From contig NZ_LAPT01000029.1 in the NCBI RefSeq assembly GCF_003194385.1, positions 1-64,000 on the forward strand: DNA of 64,000 bases, given 5' to 3'. Of the stretch, positions 41,501 through 49,015 are shown piece after piece (positions within the stretch are counted from its first letter, which is position 1; each line of letters begins with the position of its first letter). The DNA comes from Pokkaliibacter plantistimulans (GTDB lineage Bacteria; Pseudomonadota; Gammaproteobacteria; Pseudomonadales; Balneatricaceae). The notes beneath the pieces are model-generated. The model made no database searches. It saw only the letters and a list, made by a program, of their open reading frames with translations, and had not been told where the DNA came from. Both the position numbers and the translations under genes were made by a program.

Positions 41501-42532
41501 TTTTTGCTGTTCCGCGTTAGAGAGACGCGCATAGAGAGGCAGTACTTCAGTGTCACGCAGATTAGCCTTGCGCAGCACTTCAGCCGCTTCGCGTATTTCT
41601 CGCTCCCCACTGAGAAATACCAGCACATCACCTAGCGGCAAGCGTTGCTGACGCTCGTACTCCGCCAGCTCTCCCACCGCCTCCAATACACCTTCGTATT
41701 GCGTCAGATCACGATCACCGGCCTCTTCATCATCGTCAGACCAGCCCACCAGCGGACGGTAACGCACTTCGACCGGGTAAGTTCGACCAGAGACTTCAAG
41801 CACAGGGCAATTATCAAAGTGCTGGGAAAAGCGTTGCAAATCGATGGTTGCGGAGGTGATGATGATTTTCAGGTCAGGGCGCTTCGGCAGAATTCTGCGC
41901 AGGTAACCAAGCAGGAAGTCGATATTGAGACTCCGCTCATGTGCCTCATCGATAATCAGCGTATCGTATTGTTCCAACAGTGGATCATGCTGAGTCTCTG
42001 CCAGCAGTATGCCATCGGTCATGAGTTTGATACGGGTGCTGGCGACCGACTCATCGGTGAAGCGAACCTGATACCCCACCATCTCACCAAGCGGCACGGA
42101 CAGTTCTTCTGCCACTCGCGCAGCCACTGCACGCGCGGCCAACCGTCTTGGCTGAGTGTGGCCGATGCGACCACGGGCACCACGACCCAACTCAAGACAC
42201 AGCTTGGGCAACTGGGTGGTTTTACCTGAGCCCGTTTCGCCTGCAATGACGACTACCTGATGACCATCAATCAATCTCAGTATTTCGTCACGCTTCTGGC
42301 AAATAGGTAGTTGCTCGTCGTAGTTGAAAACTACGCGTTGTTCCAGGCGGGAAGCGACGGTAGCCGCAGAATTATCAGCCAACGTCTCGAAGCGTCCTAG
42401 CAGCTTGTCAAACGGCCGCTGCTCTTTCTGAGCTTTGCGAATAGCACCCAATATTCGTCGCAATTGACGCGCATCAGCTAGCGTACAATGTGCGAGACGG
42501 TCGTACAGCTCATTAAATGATAGGTTTTCCAC
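38597..42532 (-). CDS. hrpA: ATP-dependent RNA helicase HrpA
   Basis: 1311 aa, typical for this very long DEAH-box helicase. Walker A GETGSGKTT (98-106), DEAH at 195-198, ITSATID, and motif VI RKGRCGRLGPG; then the HA2 and OB-like regions and the long C-terminal DUF3418 region with DILVDEETLYAFYREKL. HrpA works on stalled or collided ribosomes and mRNA in E. coli. It begins 99 bp after cobT ends. Confidence 0.95.
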   Translation of the reverse strand: MENLSFNELYDRLAHCTLADARQLRRILGAIRKAQKEQRPFDKLLGRFETLADNSAATVASRLEQRVVFNYDEQLPICQKRDEILRLIDGHQVVVIAGETGSGKTTQLPKLCLELGRGARGRIGHTQPRRLAARAVAARVAEELSVPLGEMVGYQVRFTDESVASTRIKLMTDGILLAETQHDPLLEQYDTLIIDEAHERSLNIDFLLGYLRRILPKRPDLKIIITSATIDLQRFSQHFDNCPVLEVSGRTYPVEVRYRPLVGWSDDDEEAGDRDLTQYEGVLEAVGELAEYERQQRLPLGDVLVFLSGEREIREAAEVLRKANLRDTEVLPLYARLSNAEQQKIFHPSGRGRRIVLSTNVAETSLTVPGIRYVIDTGVARISRYSYRSKVQRLPIEPISQASANQRKGRCGRLGPGVCIRLYSEEDFISRPLFTDAEILRTNLASVILQMLSLKLGDIEAFPFLERPDSRFVNDGFRLLQELGAVDNTRELSALGRQLARLPIDPQLGRMILAAAERNSLSEVLIIVSALTVQDPRERPTEKQQAADERHRQWQHDDSDFLSYVQLWQGYEEQRQELSQNQLRQYCRKQFLNYLRMREWRDVHRQLYLLIKEMGLALNADPASYEAVHQSLLTGLLGNIGQKADEGDYHGTRNRRFMIFPGSALFKKKPRWVVVAELVETSRLYGRCAARIEPEWVEPLAEGLLKDAYLEPHWERKRAEVVAYQQRTLFGLIIVPKRRVSFGTVDSEVSQTLFVREALVNGDYDTRAPFFSHNRELLDEVETLEAKSRRRDILVDEETLYAFYREKLDELGGQQVVGGTSFESWRKRVEQRDPKALFLTKAYLMRHQAEGVTEAQYPDVFRWQGMELPLSYHFDPGHKLDGVTLDVPVALLRQLPAERLQWLVPGMLRDKCIALLKGLPKQLRRNFVPIPDFVDAMLASMSSADGSLLEAITLQLRRMTGVLVPAEDWQLDALEAHHLFNLRVLDAKGKDLGMGRDLEALCEQFAGQVQQQLARMPLAELERTGLTDWPEDVSLPEEITLEQAGIKLKGYPAWQDAGDHLEVKVFDHPDLARASMRLGLLRLYRLRLAQQVKYLQKNMPKLNQSALFFVAVGRKEELVDDVINAAFEQVFLHDKDWPRTREAFELGLDAGRNQVVAAANELAELVAAILESRNRVAKFLQGKVNLAWALILSDVKQQLEKLVYKGFVSATPLHYLRRMSLYMRGIELRLERFQNHLGKEMAASQELQAYWMQYAERKSAHEKLGIVDPNLEAFRWMLEEYRISLFAQNLGTLQPVSAKRLNKLWEQVRRA

Positions 42533-42631
42533 TGCAGATCTGTATCCTAACCTGTCGATTTGGGCTGGGCATTATAGGCGAGAGCCTACGGCTATGCAGC
42601 TTTAGGCTCCGAGCGCAAATTAAAGAACCCG

Positions 42632-43687
42632 CTACTCAGCCCAATCCCACTCCATTTCTTCCACTGTGGCCATGTCGTTGTGTAACAGACAGGCCTGGCG
42701 CAGTACCCCAAGAGCAATTGCCGCTCCACTACCCTCGCCCAGGCGAATATTGAGATTGAGTAAAGGTCTGGCCGCCATCGCAGCAAGAAGGGGCTCGTGT
42801 GCTGGTTCGGCAGAGACATGACTGAAGATTAGCCATTGTCTGACAGCGGGCTGAGTGCGGACGGCCAGCAAGGCAGCTGCACTACCCACCACACCATCTA
42901 CCATGGCAGGAAGACCTAACTGAGCACAACGGATAAAGCCTCCGACTTGAGCCGCTATTTCCAATCCACCCAGACTTTGCAGCACTTTCAACGGGGGAGT
43001 GGCAGATGTTATCTGATGGTACCTGAGCGCCTCAGCGACACGGGCCACCTTCAACGCCAGCACATCCTCATCCAGTCCGCTGCCGGCACCACAAACCTGC
43101 TCAGCTTTCAAACCCAGACAGGCAGCGGTCAGGGCTGCTGCCGAAGACGTTGCGCCACTACCGATGTCCCCCGCCAACCACAAACGACAGCCGGACTCCC
43201 ATGCAGCATCCACGCGATCTCGGCCAATCGCCATTGCCTTGAAGCATTCATCTTCCTGCATTGCCACCTGATCAACGAAACTGGCCGTACCCTGCCTGAC
43301 AACTCGATTCAACACACCCTGCATAGGCTCAAGCTGACCACGCGCCCCGACGTTTACCAGCTCAAATCGAGCCCCCTGCGTCCGAGCAAGGATGCTGATC
43401 GCCGCACCACCACGTGAAAATATGCGGATACGCTCTCTGGTAAGCTTCTCATGGGAGGAAGAAATACCCTCATCAATGACACCGTGATCGGCCGCAAAGA
43501 CAGTGATATGAACAGGATCGATTGCAGGCCTGGCTGTGGACTGCATTGCCGCCAGCAACACTGCCACTTTTTCAAGCTCTCCCAGGCTTCCCAGGGGCTT
43601 GGCCAGGCAGGCCTGCCGCGCCTCAGCCTGTTGCCTGAAGATCTGCTTGAGAGATTTGCTCGCCTGCTCAAACCAGTAATCAGTCAC
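42632..43687 (-). CDS. cobT: Nicotinate-nucleotide-dimethylbenzimidazole phosphoribosyltransferase
   Basis: 351 aa from a GTG at 43687 with a strong AGGAG five bases upstream; the 26-codon longer frame is unlike the family. It activates the lower ligand base of cobalamin to alpha-ribazole phosphate. Signatures: QARQACLAKPLGSLGELEKVA early (substrate site), FAADHGVIDEGIS, GDIGSGATSSAAAL and IRLGEGSGAAIAL with the catalytic Glu near the C-terminus. No other cob gene is adjacent and no cobalamin riboswitch was seen upstream. Confidence 0.94.
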   Translation of the reverse strand: MTDYWFEQASKSLKQIFRQQAEARQACLAKPLGSLGELEKVAVLLAAMQSTARPAIDPVHITVFAADHGVIDEGISSSHEKLTRERIRIFSRGGAAISILARTQGARFELVNVGARGQLEPMQGVLNRVVRQGTASFVDQVAMQEDECFKAMAIGRDRVDAAWESGCRLWLAGDIGSGATSSAAALTAACLGLKAEQVCGAGSGLDEDVLALKVARVAEALRYHQITSATPPLKVLQSLGGLEIAAQVGGFIRCAQLGLPAMVDGVVGSAAALLAVRTQPAVRQWLIFSHVSAEPAHEPLLAAMAARPLLNLNIRLGEGSGAAIALGVLRQACLLHNDMATVEEMEWDWAE

Positions 43688-43856
43688 TTTCGCTCCTCTG
43701 GCCTTGGGGCCGACATCTTTTGTGAAGGTGGTATAAAAAGTGTTCAAGGTTATAAGTAATGCCATTTAGGGAGTCCAGCGATTAATCCACTTGCCCCTTG
43801 ACCATGACAAGCCCTATTCCTACCATCTGCGGCATGCTTACCAAGGACGCCAGCCG

Positions 43857-44669
43857 ATGAATGCACTGCTCTGCAGCTTAGGAGTATCCAAGCGCCTCAT
43901 ACAATGGGGGGCAGGAGTTGCAGCTGGCATGGTGTTTTCAGTATCGGCACAGGCACAGTTTCAAGAGATCATCCCTGATCAAGCAATATTACAGGACGTA
44001 CTGCAACGTCATCTGCACCTGGACATTCGCTTCACTCATCCGATGGACATGGGCCCGGTGCTACCTATGGATTACCCGGAGGAAGTCGGCGTTATTGCCA
44101 ATGGTCGTCGAACCATACTGACGGACAAGTTACAGACAAATACGGAAGACGGAGCGCAAACTTTCGGCCTGGACTATGAAGTCAAAGCACCGGGTGATCA
44201 TATCTTTTATATAGTGCCGGCCCCTTACTGGGATCCGTCCGAACAGAAAATGATCAGCCAGTATGCAAAGGTCATTGTAGACGCCTACGGTGCCGGTAAT
44301 GGCTGGGACGTACTGGTCGGCATGCCGATGGAGATTCAGCCCCTGAGCCGCCCTTACGCACTATGGGCTGGCAATGTATTTCAAGGCGTCGTCCTGCGTC
44401 ATGGAGAGCCAGTCCCCTATGCTGAACTGTCGGTAGCCTACCACAACGATGGTAGCGTAATTCCGCCTGCAGATTCTTATTCAGAACAAATCATCAGGGC
44501 AGACATCAACGGCACATTCACCTATGGTATACCGAAGGCAGGCTGGTGGGGGTTTGCCGCCGCTGCCATGGCCAACGACCCCCTTAAAAATCCAGAGGGT
44601 GAAGCCGTTAACCACGAAGAAACTGGCGTGATCTGGGTTCACGCGCTCGACATTCACAAGGCCCATTGA
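43857..44669 (+). CDS. DUF4198 periplasmic protein, cobalt/nickel-uptake associated
   Basis: 270 aa from the ATG at 43857 (AAGGA nine bases upstream); the longer frame to 43791 lacks a site. Signal peptide with core AGVAAGMVFSVSAQAQ. The mature part is beta-rich: DIRFTHPMDMGPVLPMDYPEEVG, GDHIFYIVPAPYWDPSE, and a C-terminal GVVLRHGEPVPYAELSV carboxypeptidase-like Ig fold, the DUF4198 (NikM-like/Co-Ni) pattern. Such proteins accompany Co/Ni ECF transporters. Here no CbiM/Q/O genes follow; it overlaps or abuts the CbiL-like gene and lies back-to-back with cobT, so a cobalt link is plausible but inferred. Confidence 0.75.
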   Translation: MNALLCSLGVSKRLIQWGAGVAAGMVFSVSAQAQFQEIIPDQAILQDVLQRHLHLDIRFTHPMDMGPVLPMDYPEEVGVIANGRRTILTDKLQTNTEDGAQTFGLDYEVKAPGDHIFYIVPAPYWDPSEQKMISQYAKVIVDAYGAGNGWDVLVGMPMEIQPLSRPYALWAGNVFQGVVLRHGEPVPYAELSVAYHNDGSVIPPADSYSEQIIRADINGTFTYGIPKAGWWGFAAAAMANDPLKNPEGEAVNHEETGVIWVHALDIHKAH

Positions 44670-44677
44670 TCAAACCT

Positions 44678-45211
44678 ATGCGCAAACTGTTTTCCAAGCT
44701 GCCCTCCCTTTGCCTTCTGGGCATACTGTGCTCGTTCAGCAGCTCAGTATTTGCGCACAAATTAAAGCTGTTCCTCTCCGTTGAGGGCCGTTATGTTTCC
44801 GGGCAAACCTACTTCATAAATGACGGCCCCGCTCCTGGCACCACTATCAAACTACTGGATGCACAAAACAGAACCATTACCCAGATCCTGTCTGACGCGG
44901 ATGGCTATTTTCGCCTGCCACTTCCTGAACGAGGCGAAGTGATGGTTGAAGCCGATGCAGGGGCTGGACATTCCGATCATGTACATCTCACGCCACAACC
45001 GGCTGTCAGCCAGACAGCCGCCATTGATGATGATATGAGCCCCTCACAGCGACTGGACTTTGGCATCATCCAACATCAGCTCGACAACCTGCACGAACAG
45101 CTGCAACAGCATGATCAGCGTACCCGTCTGTTCGATATCTTTGGTGGCCTGGGCTACATTCTGGCGATCTTGTTTGGCTTACTGCTCTGGCGCCATCACA
45201 ACCGCCGATAG
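44678..45211 (+). CDS. CbiL/NikL-like membrane-anchored protein
   Basis: 177 aa. Signal peptide ending SSVFAH, mature start HKLKLFLSVEGRYVSGQTYF, a transthyretin-like module (TIKLLDAQN, SDADGYFRLPLPERGEVMVEAD), a His-containing segment GAGHSDHVHL, a coiled coil (HQLDNLHEQLQQH) and one C-terminal membrane helix (LGYILAILFGLLLW) with basic end. This order is that of CbiL/NikL, small subunits of Co/Ni uptake systems. There is no good ribosome site; the ATG at 44678 and a TTG at 44666 overlapping the previous stop are both possible, suggesting coupling to the DUF4198 gene. Confidence 0.75.
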   Translation: MRKLFSKLPSLCLLGILCSFSSSVFAHKLKLFLSVEGRYVSGQTYFINDGPAPGTTIKLLDAQNRTITQILSDADGYFRLPLPERGEVMVEADAGAGHSDHVHLTPQPAVSQTAAIDDDMSPSQRLDFGIIQHQLDNLHEQLQQHDQRTRLFDIFGGLGYILAILFGLLLWRHHNRR

Positions 45212-45357
45212 TCCATACAGGCATATTGCATTTCTAGTTTGATGACCTACACTGCGCGGATGCTGTCTGGTACCTCCCATCGTCTGCTCTGCCGTAGAAA
45301 CGACATCATCCACTGTTAAAAAAGCACTCCCCCACTATGGTGTTGAGGAAACAGACC

Positions 45358-45825
45358 ATGACTCAGAGCAATACGCTGGGATGGTATGAATGGGTTTCGT
45401 TACCCGAACTCGGACTGCCTGCGATTAAAGCGAAGGTGGACACCGGGGCACGCACTTCCTGCCTGCACACCTACAGGGTAGAGCCATTTAATCGTGATGG
45501 AGAACCCTGGATTCGGTTCCATGTTCATCCCTTACAGCACAACAGTGACACTTCTATCTGCTGCGAAGCCAAGGTCAAGGAGCAGCGTCAGGTAAGGGAT
45601 TCTGGAGGGCATACCACATTAAGGTATGTCATCGAGACAACCATTAGCCTCGGTACGCTGCTTCATCAGGTTGAAATCACCCTGACGGCACGCGATGACA
45701 TGCAATTCCGCATGCTGCTTGGGCGTACATCCATACCCAGGGGCTGCGTGGTGGACCCACATCGTTCACGACTGATGTCTGGCAAACCTGCCAGCAAAAA
45801 GAAATCCAAGAAGGCCGAATCATGA
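45358..45825 (+). CDS. RimK-associated retropepsin-like zinc protease family
   Basis: 155 aa from the ATG at 45358 (GAGG nine bases upstream). The family (PF05618, called ATP-dependent zinc protease) has a retropepsin fold; the motif [11 protein letters not shown] at about 27-37 holds the Asp-Thr-Gly triad. Then [12 protein letters not shown] and RMLLGRTSI. Lys-rich C-terminal tail. The stop overlaps the rimK start (ATGA), and fusion or pairing with RimK-type ligases is common, implying action on the same glutamylated or peptide-tagged substrate; that is inferred. Confidence 0.85.
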   Translation: MTQSNTLGWYEWVSLPELGLPAIKAKVDTGARTSCLHTYRVEPFNRDGEPWIRFHVHPLQHNSDTSICCEAKVKEQRQVRDSGGHTTLRYVIETTISLGTLLHQVEITLTARDDMQFRMLLGRTSIPRGCVVDPHRSRLMSGKPASKKKSKKAES

Positions 45826-46727
45826 AGATTGCCATCCTTTCCCGTAACCCGGGACTTTACTCTACCAAACGCCTTCTGGAAGCTGCCGAGCAACGTGGAC
45901 ACGAAGCGCGTGTGATCGATACCCTCCGTTGTTATATGAACATCTCCAGCAATGCACCCAGCATTCACTATATGGGTGAAGATCTGAATGACTATGATGC
46001 AGTAATTCCACGTATCGGAGCATCAGTGACGTTTTATGGCACTGCGGTACTTCGCCAGTTTGAAATGATGGGCGTCTATCCTCTCAACGAGTCTGTTGGC
46101 ATTTCTCGCTCTCGCGACAAACTTCGCTCACTTCAACTGTTGTCACGCAAAGGCGTTGGCCTGCCTGTAACCGGCTTTGCCCATTCTCCCGATGACATCC
46201 CTGACCTGATCGACATGGTCGGTGGCGCTCCCCTTGTCATCAAGCTACTTGAGGGCACTCAGGGCATAGGAGTAGTGCTTGCAGAAACCCGTAAGGCCGC
46301 AGAAAGTGTCATCGAAGCTTTTATGGGGCTGGATGCCAACATTATGGTGCAGGAATTCATCAAGGAAGCCGGAGGGGCAGATATCCGCTGTTTCGTAGTG
46401 GGTGGACGAGTTGTGGCAGCCATGAAACGTCAAGCTCAGCCTGGCGAGTTCCGCTCCAATCTTCACCGAGGCGGTTCTGCTTCTCTTGTTCGGTTGACCA
46501 GAGAGGAACGCGAGACGGCAGTAAATGCGGCACGCATCATGGGATTGAATGTGTGTGGCGTTGATATTCTTCGAGCAGAAAGAGGCCCGTTGGTTATGGA
46601 GGTCAACTCCTCACCCGGCCTGCAAGGAATAGAAGCAGCCACGGGCAAAGATGTTGCGGCAATGATCATTGAGTTTATTGAAAAACAAGCCAAGCCCAAT
46701 CGCACTCGCACCAGAGGCCGCGGTTGA
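45822..46727 (+). CDS. rimK: Ribosomal protein S6 glutamate ligase
   Basis: 301 aa, ATP-grasp enzyme. Begins [21 protein letters not shown]-binding signatures [35 protein letters not shown], and [12 protein letters not shown] with metal-binding Glu and Asn. It adds glutamates to the C-terminus of ribosomal protein S6; in pseudomonads its activity responds to cyclic di-GMP. The C-terminus is basic. It is coupled to the preceding protease gene by a 4-bp overlap and is followed by a perfect hairpin. Confidence 0.93.
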   Translation: MKIAILSRNPGLYSTKRLLEAAEQRGHEARVIDTLRCYMNISSNAPSIHYMGEDLNDYDAVIPRIGASVTFYGTAVLRQFEMMGVYPLNESVGISRSRDKLRSLQLLSRKGVGLPVTGFAHSPDDIPDLIDMVGGAPLVIKLLEGTQGIGVVLAETRKAAESVIEAFMGLDANIMVQEFIKEAGGADIRCFVVGGRVVAAMKRQAQPGEFRSNLHRGGSASLVRLTREERETAVNAARIMGLNVCGVDILRAERGPLVMEVNSSPGLQGIEAATGKDVAAMIIEFIEKQAKPNRTRTRGRG

Positions 46728-46768
46728 GATTCCTTTCCAAAAGTGAAACTAAAATTCCAGCTAACAAT

Positions 46769-46798
46769 ATCCTGCCTGACCTGATGGTCAGGCAGGAT
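46769..46798. terminator. Bidirectional terminator between rimK and mscS
   Basis: Perfect 13-bp stem ATCCTGCCTGACC / GGTCAGGCAGGAT with TGAT loop between convergent genes. Confidence 0.75.
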
Positions 46799-46812
46799 TG
46801 AACAGATTGGCC

Positions 46813-47682
46813 TTATGCCTGGTTCTCAACCTTGTCTGAAGAAGCAAATGCCACCGCAGGTTCAGTGAATCCACCCTCAATGTGGATAGTTCGCTGCGGG
46901 AAGGGAATTTCAATATTTTCCTCATCAAACAGCGTTTTAATACGCTCATTGAGTGCAAAATAGACATCCCAATAGTCGCTACTTTTTACCCATGGACGCA
47001 CCACAAAGTTCACAGAGTTATCTGCCAGAGCGGCGACGCCAATCACAGGAGCGGGCGCAGGCAGAATACGGCTCTCTTCAGCCAAAATACGCTCCAGAAC
47101 CTTACGGACATGGGCCAGATTCGAGCTGTACCCCACCCCCACTGTCATATCGATACGACGCTCGGTTTTGGTTGAGAAGTTAGTAAGCGTATTCTGCAGC
47201 AAGTTGGAGTTTGGCATCACCACATGCTGGTTATTTGATGTCTTGAGCTCGGTATACAGCAGGCCTATATGCTCAACTGTCCCCGCAGTACCCGCACAAT
47301 CGATAAAATCACCAATGCGGAAAGGGCGAAAAGCGGTTAACAAGATACCTGCGGCGATATTAGACAAGGAGTCCTTCAGTGCTAGGCCTACAGCCAAACC
47401 TGCAGCACCCACGACAGCTATCAAAGACGTTGTTTGAATACCCAGCTGTGTCAGTGTGATAATAACGGTCAAAATGACCAGCACGGCATGAGTCAGTGTG
47501 CGCACAAAAGAGGCCAAAGTGGGGTCCATCTGCGCTTTGACTAACAAACCCAATACGACACTGCTAATTCTTCTGCTCAGCCACCACCCAAGAATAAAGA
47601 CTAATAAGGCGGAAATTAGTCTGGGCCCCCAGGTCAGGATAATTGTCTCCACATATTGACTATCGAATGCAAAATTTTCCAT
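46813..47682 (-). CDS. Small-conductance mechanosensitive channel (MscS family)
   Basis: 289 aa, similar in size to E. coli MscS. Three membrane helices: about 17-37, 60-85, and the pore helix with GAAGLAVGLALKDSLSNIAAG (Gly/Ala packing; the family pore motif). Then the cytoplasmic beta domain with FRIGDFIDCAGTAGTVEHIGLLYTEL in two parts and the vestibule. It should gate on membrane tension. The gene faces a membrane protein gene across 94 bp holding an inverted repeat. Confidence 0.92.
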   Translation of the reverse strand: MENFAFDSQYVETIILTWGPRLISALLVFILGWWLSRRISSVVLGLLVKAQMDPTLASFVRTLTHAVLVILTVIITLTQLGIQTTSLIAVVGAAGLAVGLALKDSLSNIAAGILLTAFRPFRIGDFIDCAGTAGTVEHIGLLYTELKTSNNQHVVMPNSNLLQNTLTNFSTKTERRIDMTVGVGYSSNLAHVRKVLERILAEESRILPAPAPVIGVAALADNSVNFVVRPWVKSSDYWDVYFALNERIKTLFDEENIEIPFPQRTIHIEGGFTEPAVAFASSDKVENQA

Positions 47683-47700
47683 ATTTACTCCTGAATTGAT

Positions 47701-47743
47701 ATTGGATTGTCACATCCAATCAATGACACCATTGGAGTATAAT
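47701..47743 (+). promoter_or_regulatory. Promoter with inverted repeat, mscS / 47777 gene
   Basis: Inverted repeat ATTGGAT-N6-ATCCAAT (47701-47720) lies just where a -35 would be for the consensus -10 TATAAT at 47738-47743; no good -35 exists. This is typical of an activator-dependent promoter. The repeat also lies within the upstream region of divergent mscS. The regulator is unknown. Confidence 0.55.
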
Positions 47744-47776
47744 CGACTTTTTTGATCGATTCAGAGGAAAACTGTT

Positions 47777-48286
47777 GTGCTACAAGTATTTGCCGGTCTT
47801 TGGGGCATTGCAGGGGTTTCACTGTTGCTGCTGTCGGCAATAGGTCGTCTGTTGCCTCTGAGTCTGTCTGCCTTTGACATGCCACTGTCCTGGCAGCATT
47901 GGATAACCTTTTGGTTTTTTCTAATCTTCATGCTTTACAACGAAGGCTATCGTGGCTTTCAAAAAGCGTTCTCTCCGCGCACCGCAGCACGTGCACGCTA
48001 TCTCAGTCGATCAGCTACTCCAGCACAAGCCATTTTTGCTCCCTTTTTCTGCATGGGTTATTTCCACACTACGCGAAAAAGACAGATCATCTCGATCAGC
48101 ATTACCTGCACCGTTATTCTCCTGATTATTCTGTTCCATTTTCTGCCCCAGCCTTGGCGTGGCATCTTGGATGGAGGCGTTGTTGCTGGTCTAATATGGG
48201 GCATACTTTCTTTTTGGCACTGCTGCTGGAATGCATGGTTTAATGTGGATTTTTCTCATTCTGCTGAATTACCACAGCATTCCTGA
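47777..48286 (+). CDS. Membrane protein of unknown function
   Basis: 169 aa starting with GTG, with GAGG about ten bases upstream. Four likely membrane helices (about 3-29, 42-55, 105-128 and 133-150), with a basic cytoplasmic loop RGFQKAFSPRTAARARYLS between helices 2 and 3, and cysteines near the C-terminus (SFWHCCWNAWF). I do not recognise a characterised family. It has its own promoter and a strong terminator, so it is probably a single-gene unit. Confidence 0.7.
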   Translation: MLQVFAGLWGIAGVSLLLLSAIGRLLPLSLSAFDMPLSWQHWITFWFFLIFMLYNEGYRGFQKAFSPRTAARARYLSRSATPAQAIFAPFFCMGYFHTTRKRQIISISITCTVILLIILFHFLPQPWRGILDGGVVAGLIWGILSFWHCCWNAWFNVDFSHSAELPQHS

Positions 48287-48295
48287 TAGAAAAAT

Positions 48296-48320
48296 AAAAA
48301 AGGACCTATTGGTCCTTTTT
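48296..48320. terminator. Intrinsic terminator after 47777 gene
   Basis: AAAAAAGGACC-TATT-GGTCCTTTTT: 10-bp stem with A- and T-tracts, suited to both directions, between this gene and the convergent response-regulator gene. Confidence 0.92.
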
Positions 48321-48350
48321 ATTTATAAAAGCATTATTAAATGCAGAATA

Positions 48351-48947
48351 CTATTCCACACCTAAGCCGGGCTTTTCGAGATGTATTTGCATATCCAACA
48401 AATCGGCAACTTTCTTTAATAGAATTTGATTTTCAAATGGCTTCGACAAAATATCATCTGCTCCCTGCTGAATAGCATCCTGCAACTGATTCTCGCTGAG
48501 TGCTGAAACCACCAGCACTTTAACCCCTCGCCAACGCTCATCCTGACGCAAAAAATCCAGGACACCAAACCCATTAAGCCCTGGCATTTGCAAATCCAAC
48601 GTGATTAGCGAAGGATTGAACTCAGCCAGCTGCGTCCCAGCCTGAAAGCTGTCATGTACAACCCGTGTCTCAAAACCTGCACGTCGTAACACCCTTTCAA
48701 TGGCACTTGCCATAGCTGGTTGATCTTCAATGATCAAGATTCGCCGGCTCAAGTCCTGAAATTCTGCAGGAACAGGCATATCATGCTCACGCAGAAAGGC
48801 GACAAAATGGTCAATACTGATCCTGTTGTCTCCCCTGCCTGGCAGCTTGAACGCTTTCAACTGGCCTCGCTCGATCCATCTGATGACTGTGCGAAAATTC
48901 ACACCACAGTATTTAGCGACTTCGCCTGTGGTAAGGGCTTTTTTCAC
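48351..48947 (-). CDS. Response regulator with N-terminal excisionase-type HTH
   Basis: 198 aa. Residues 1-57 are an excisionase/MerR-like DNA-binding module (LTTGEVAKYCGVNFRTVIRWI, then NRISIDHFVAFLRE). Residues about 68-185 are a receiver domain: acidic Glu74-Asp75, phospho-acceptor Asp118 (ITLDLQMPGLNG), Ser148 and Lys169 (LSKPFENQ). The DNA-binding part precedes the receiver, the reverse of most response regulators. It starts 68 bp after the PAS-EAL gene on the same strand, so they may form one unit. The cognate kinase is not in view. Confidence 0.85.
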   Translation of the reverse strand: MKKALTTGEVAKYCGVNFRTVIRWIERGQLKAFKLPGRGDNRISIDHFVAFLREHDMPVPAEFQDLSRRILIIEDQPAMASAIERVLRRAGFETRVVHDSFQAGTQLAEFNPSLITLDLQMPGLNGFGVLDFLRQDERWRGVKVLVVSALSENQLQDAIQQGADDILSKPFENQILLKKVADLLDMQIHLEKPGLGVE

Positions 48948-49015
48948 GTGACAACCTCTTCTTCTTAAACTATTACGATCAGGGAGCCATCTGATACTCC
49001 ACTGACAACAGGCAG

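Noticed and set aside
43688-43856. Possible cobalamin riboswitch beside cobT
   Set aside because: The cobT/DUF4198 gap is under 170 bp and lacks the conserved B12-box type sequence; no fold of suitable size was seen.
44666-46727. Complete Co/Ni ECF transporter after the CbiL-like gene
   Set aside because: The next genes are a retropepsin-like protease and rimK; no CbiM, CbiQ or CbiO is encoded.
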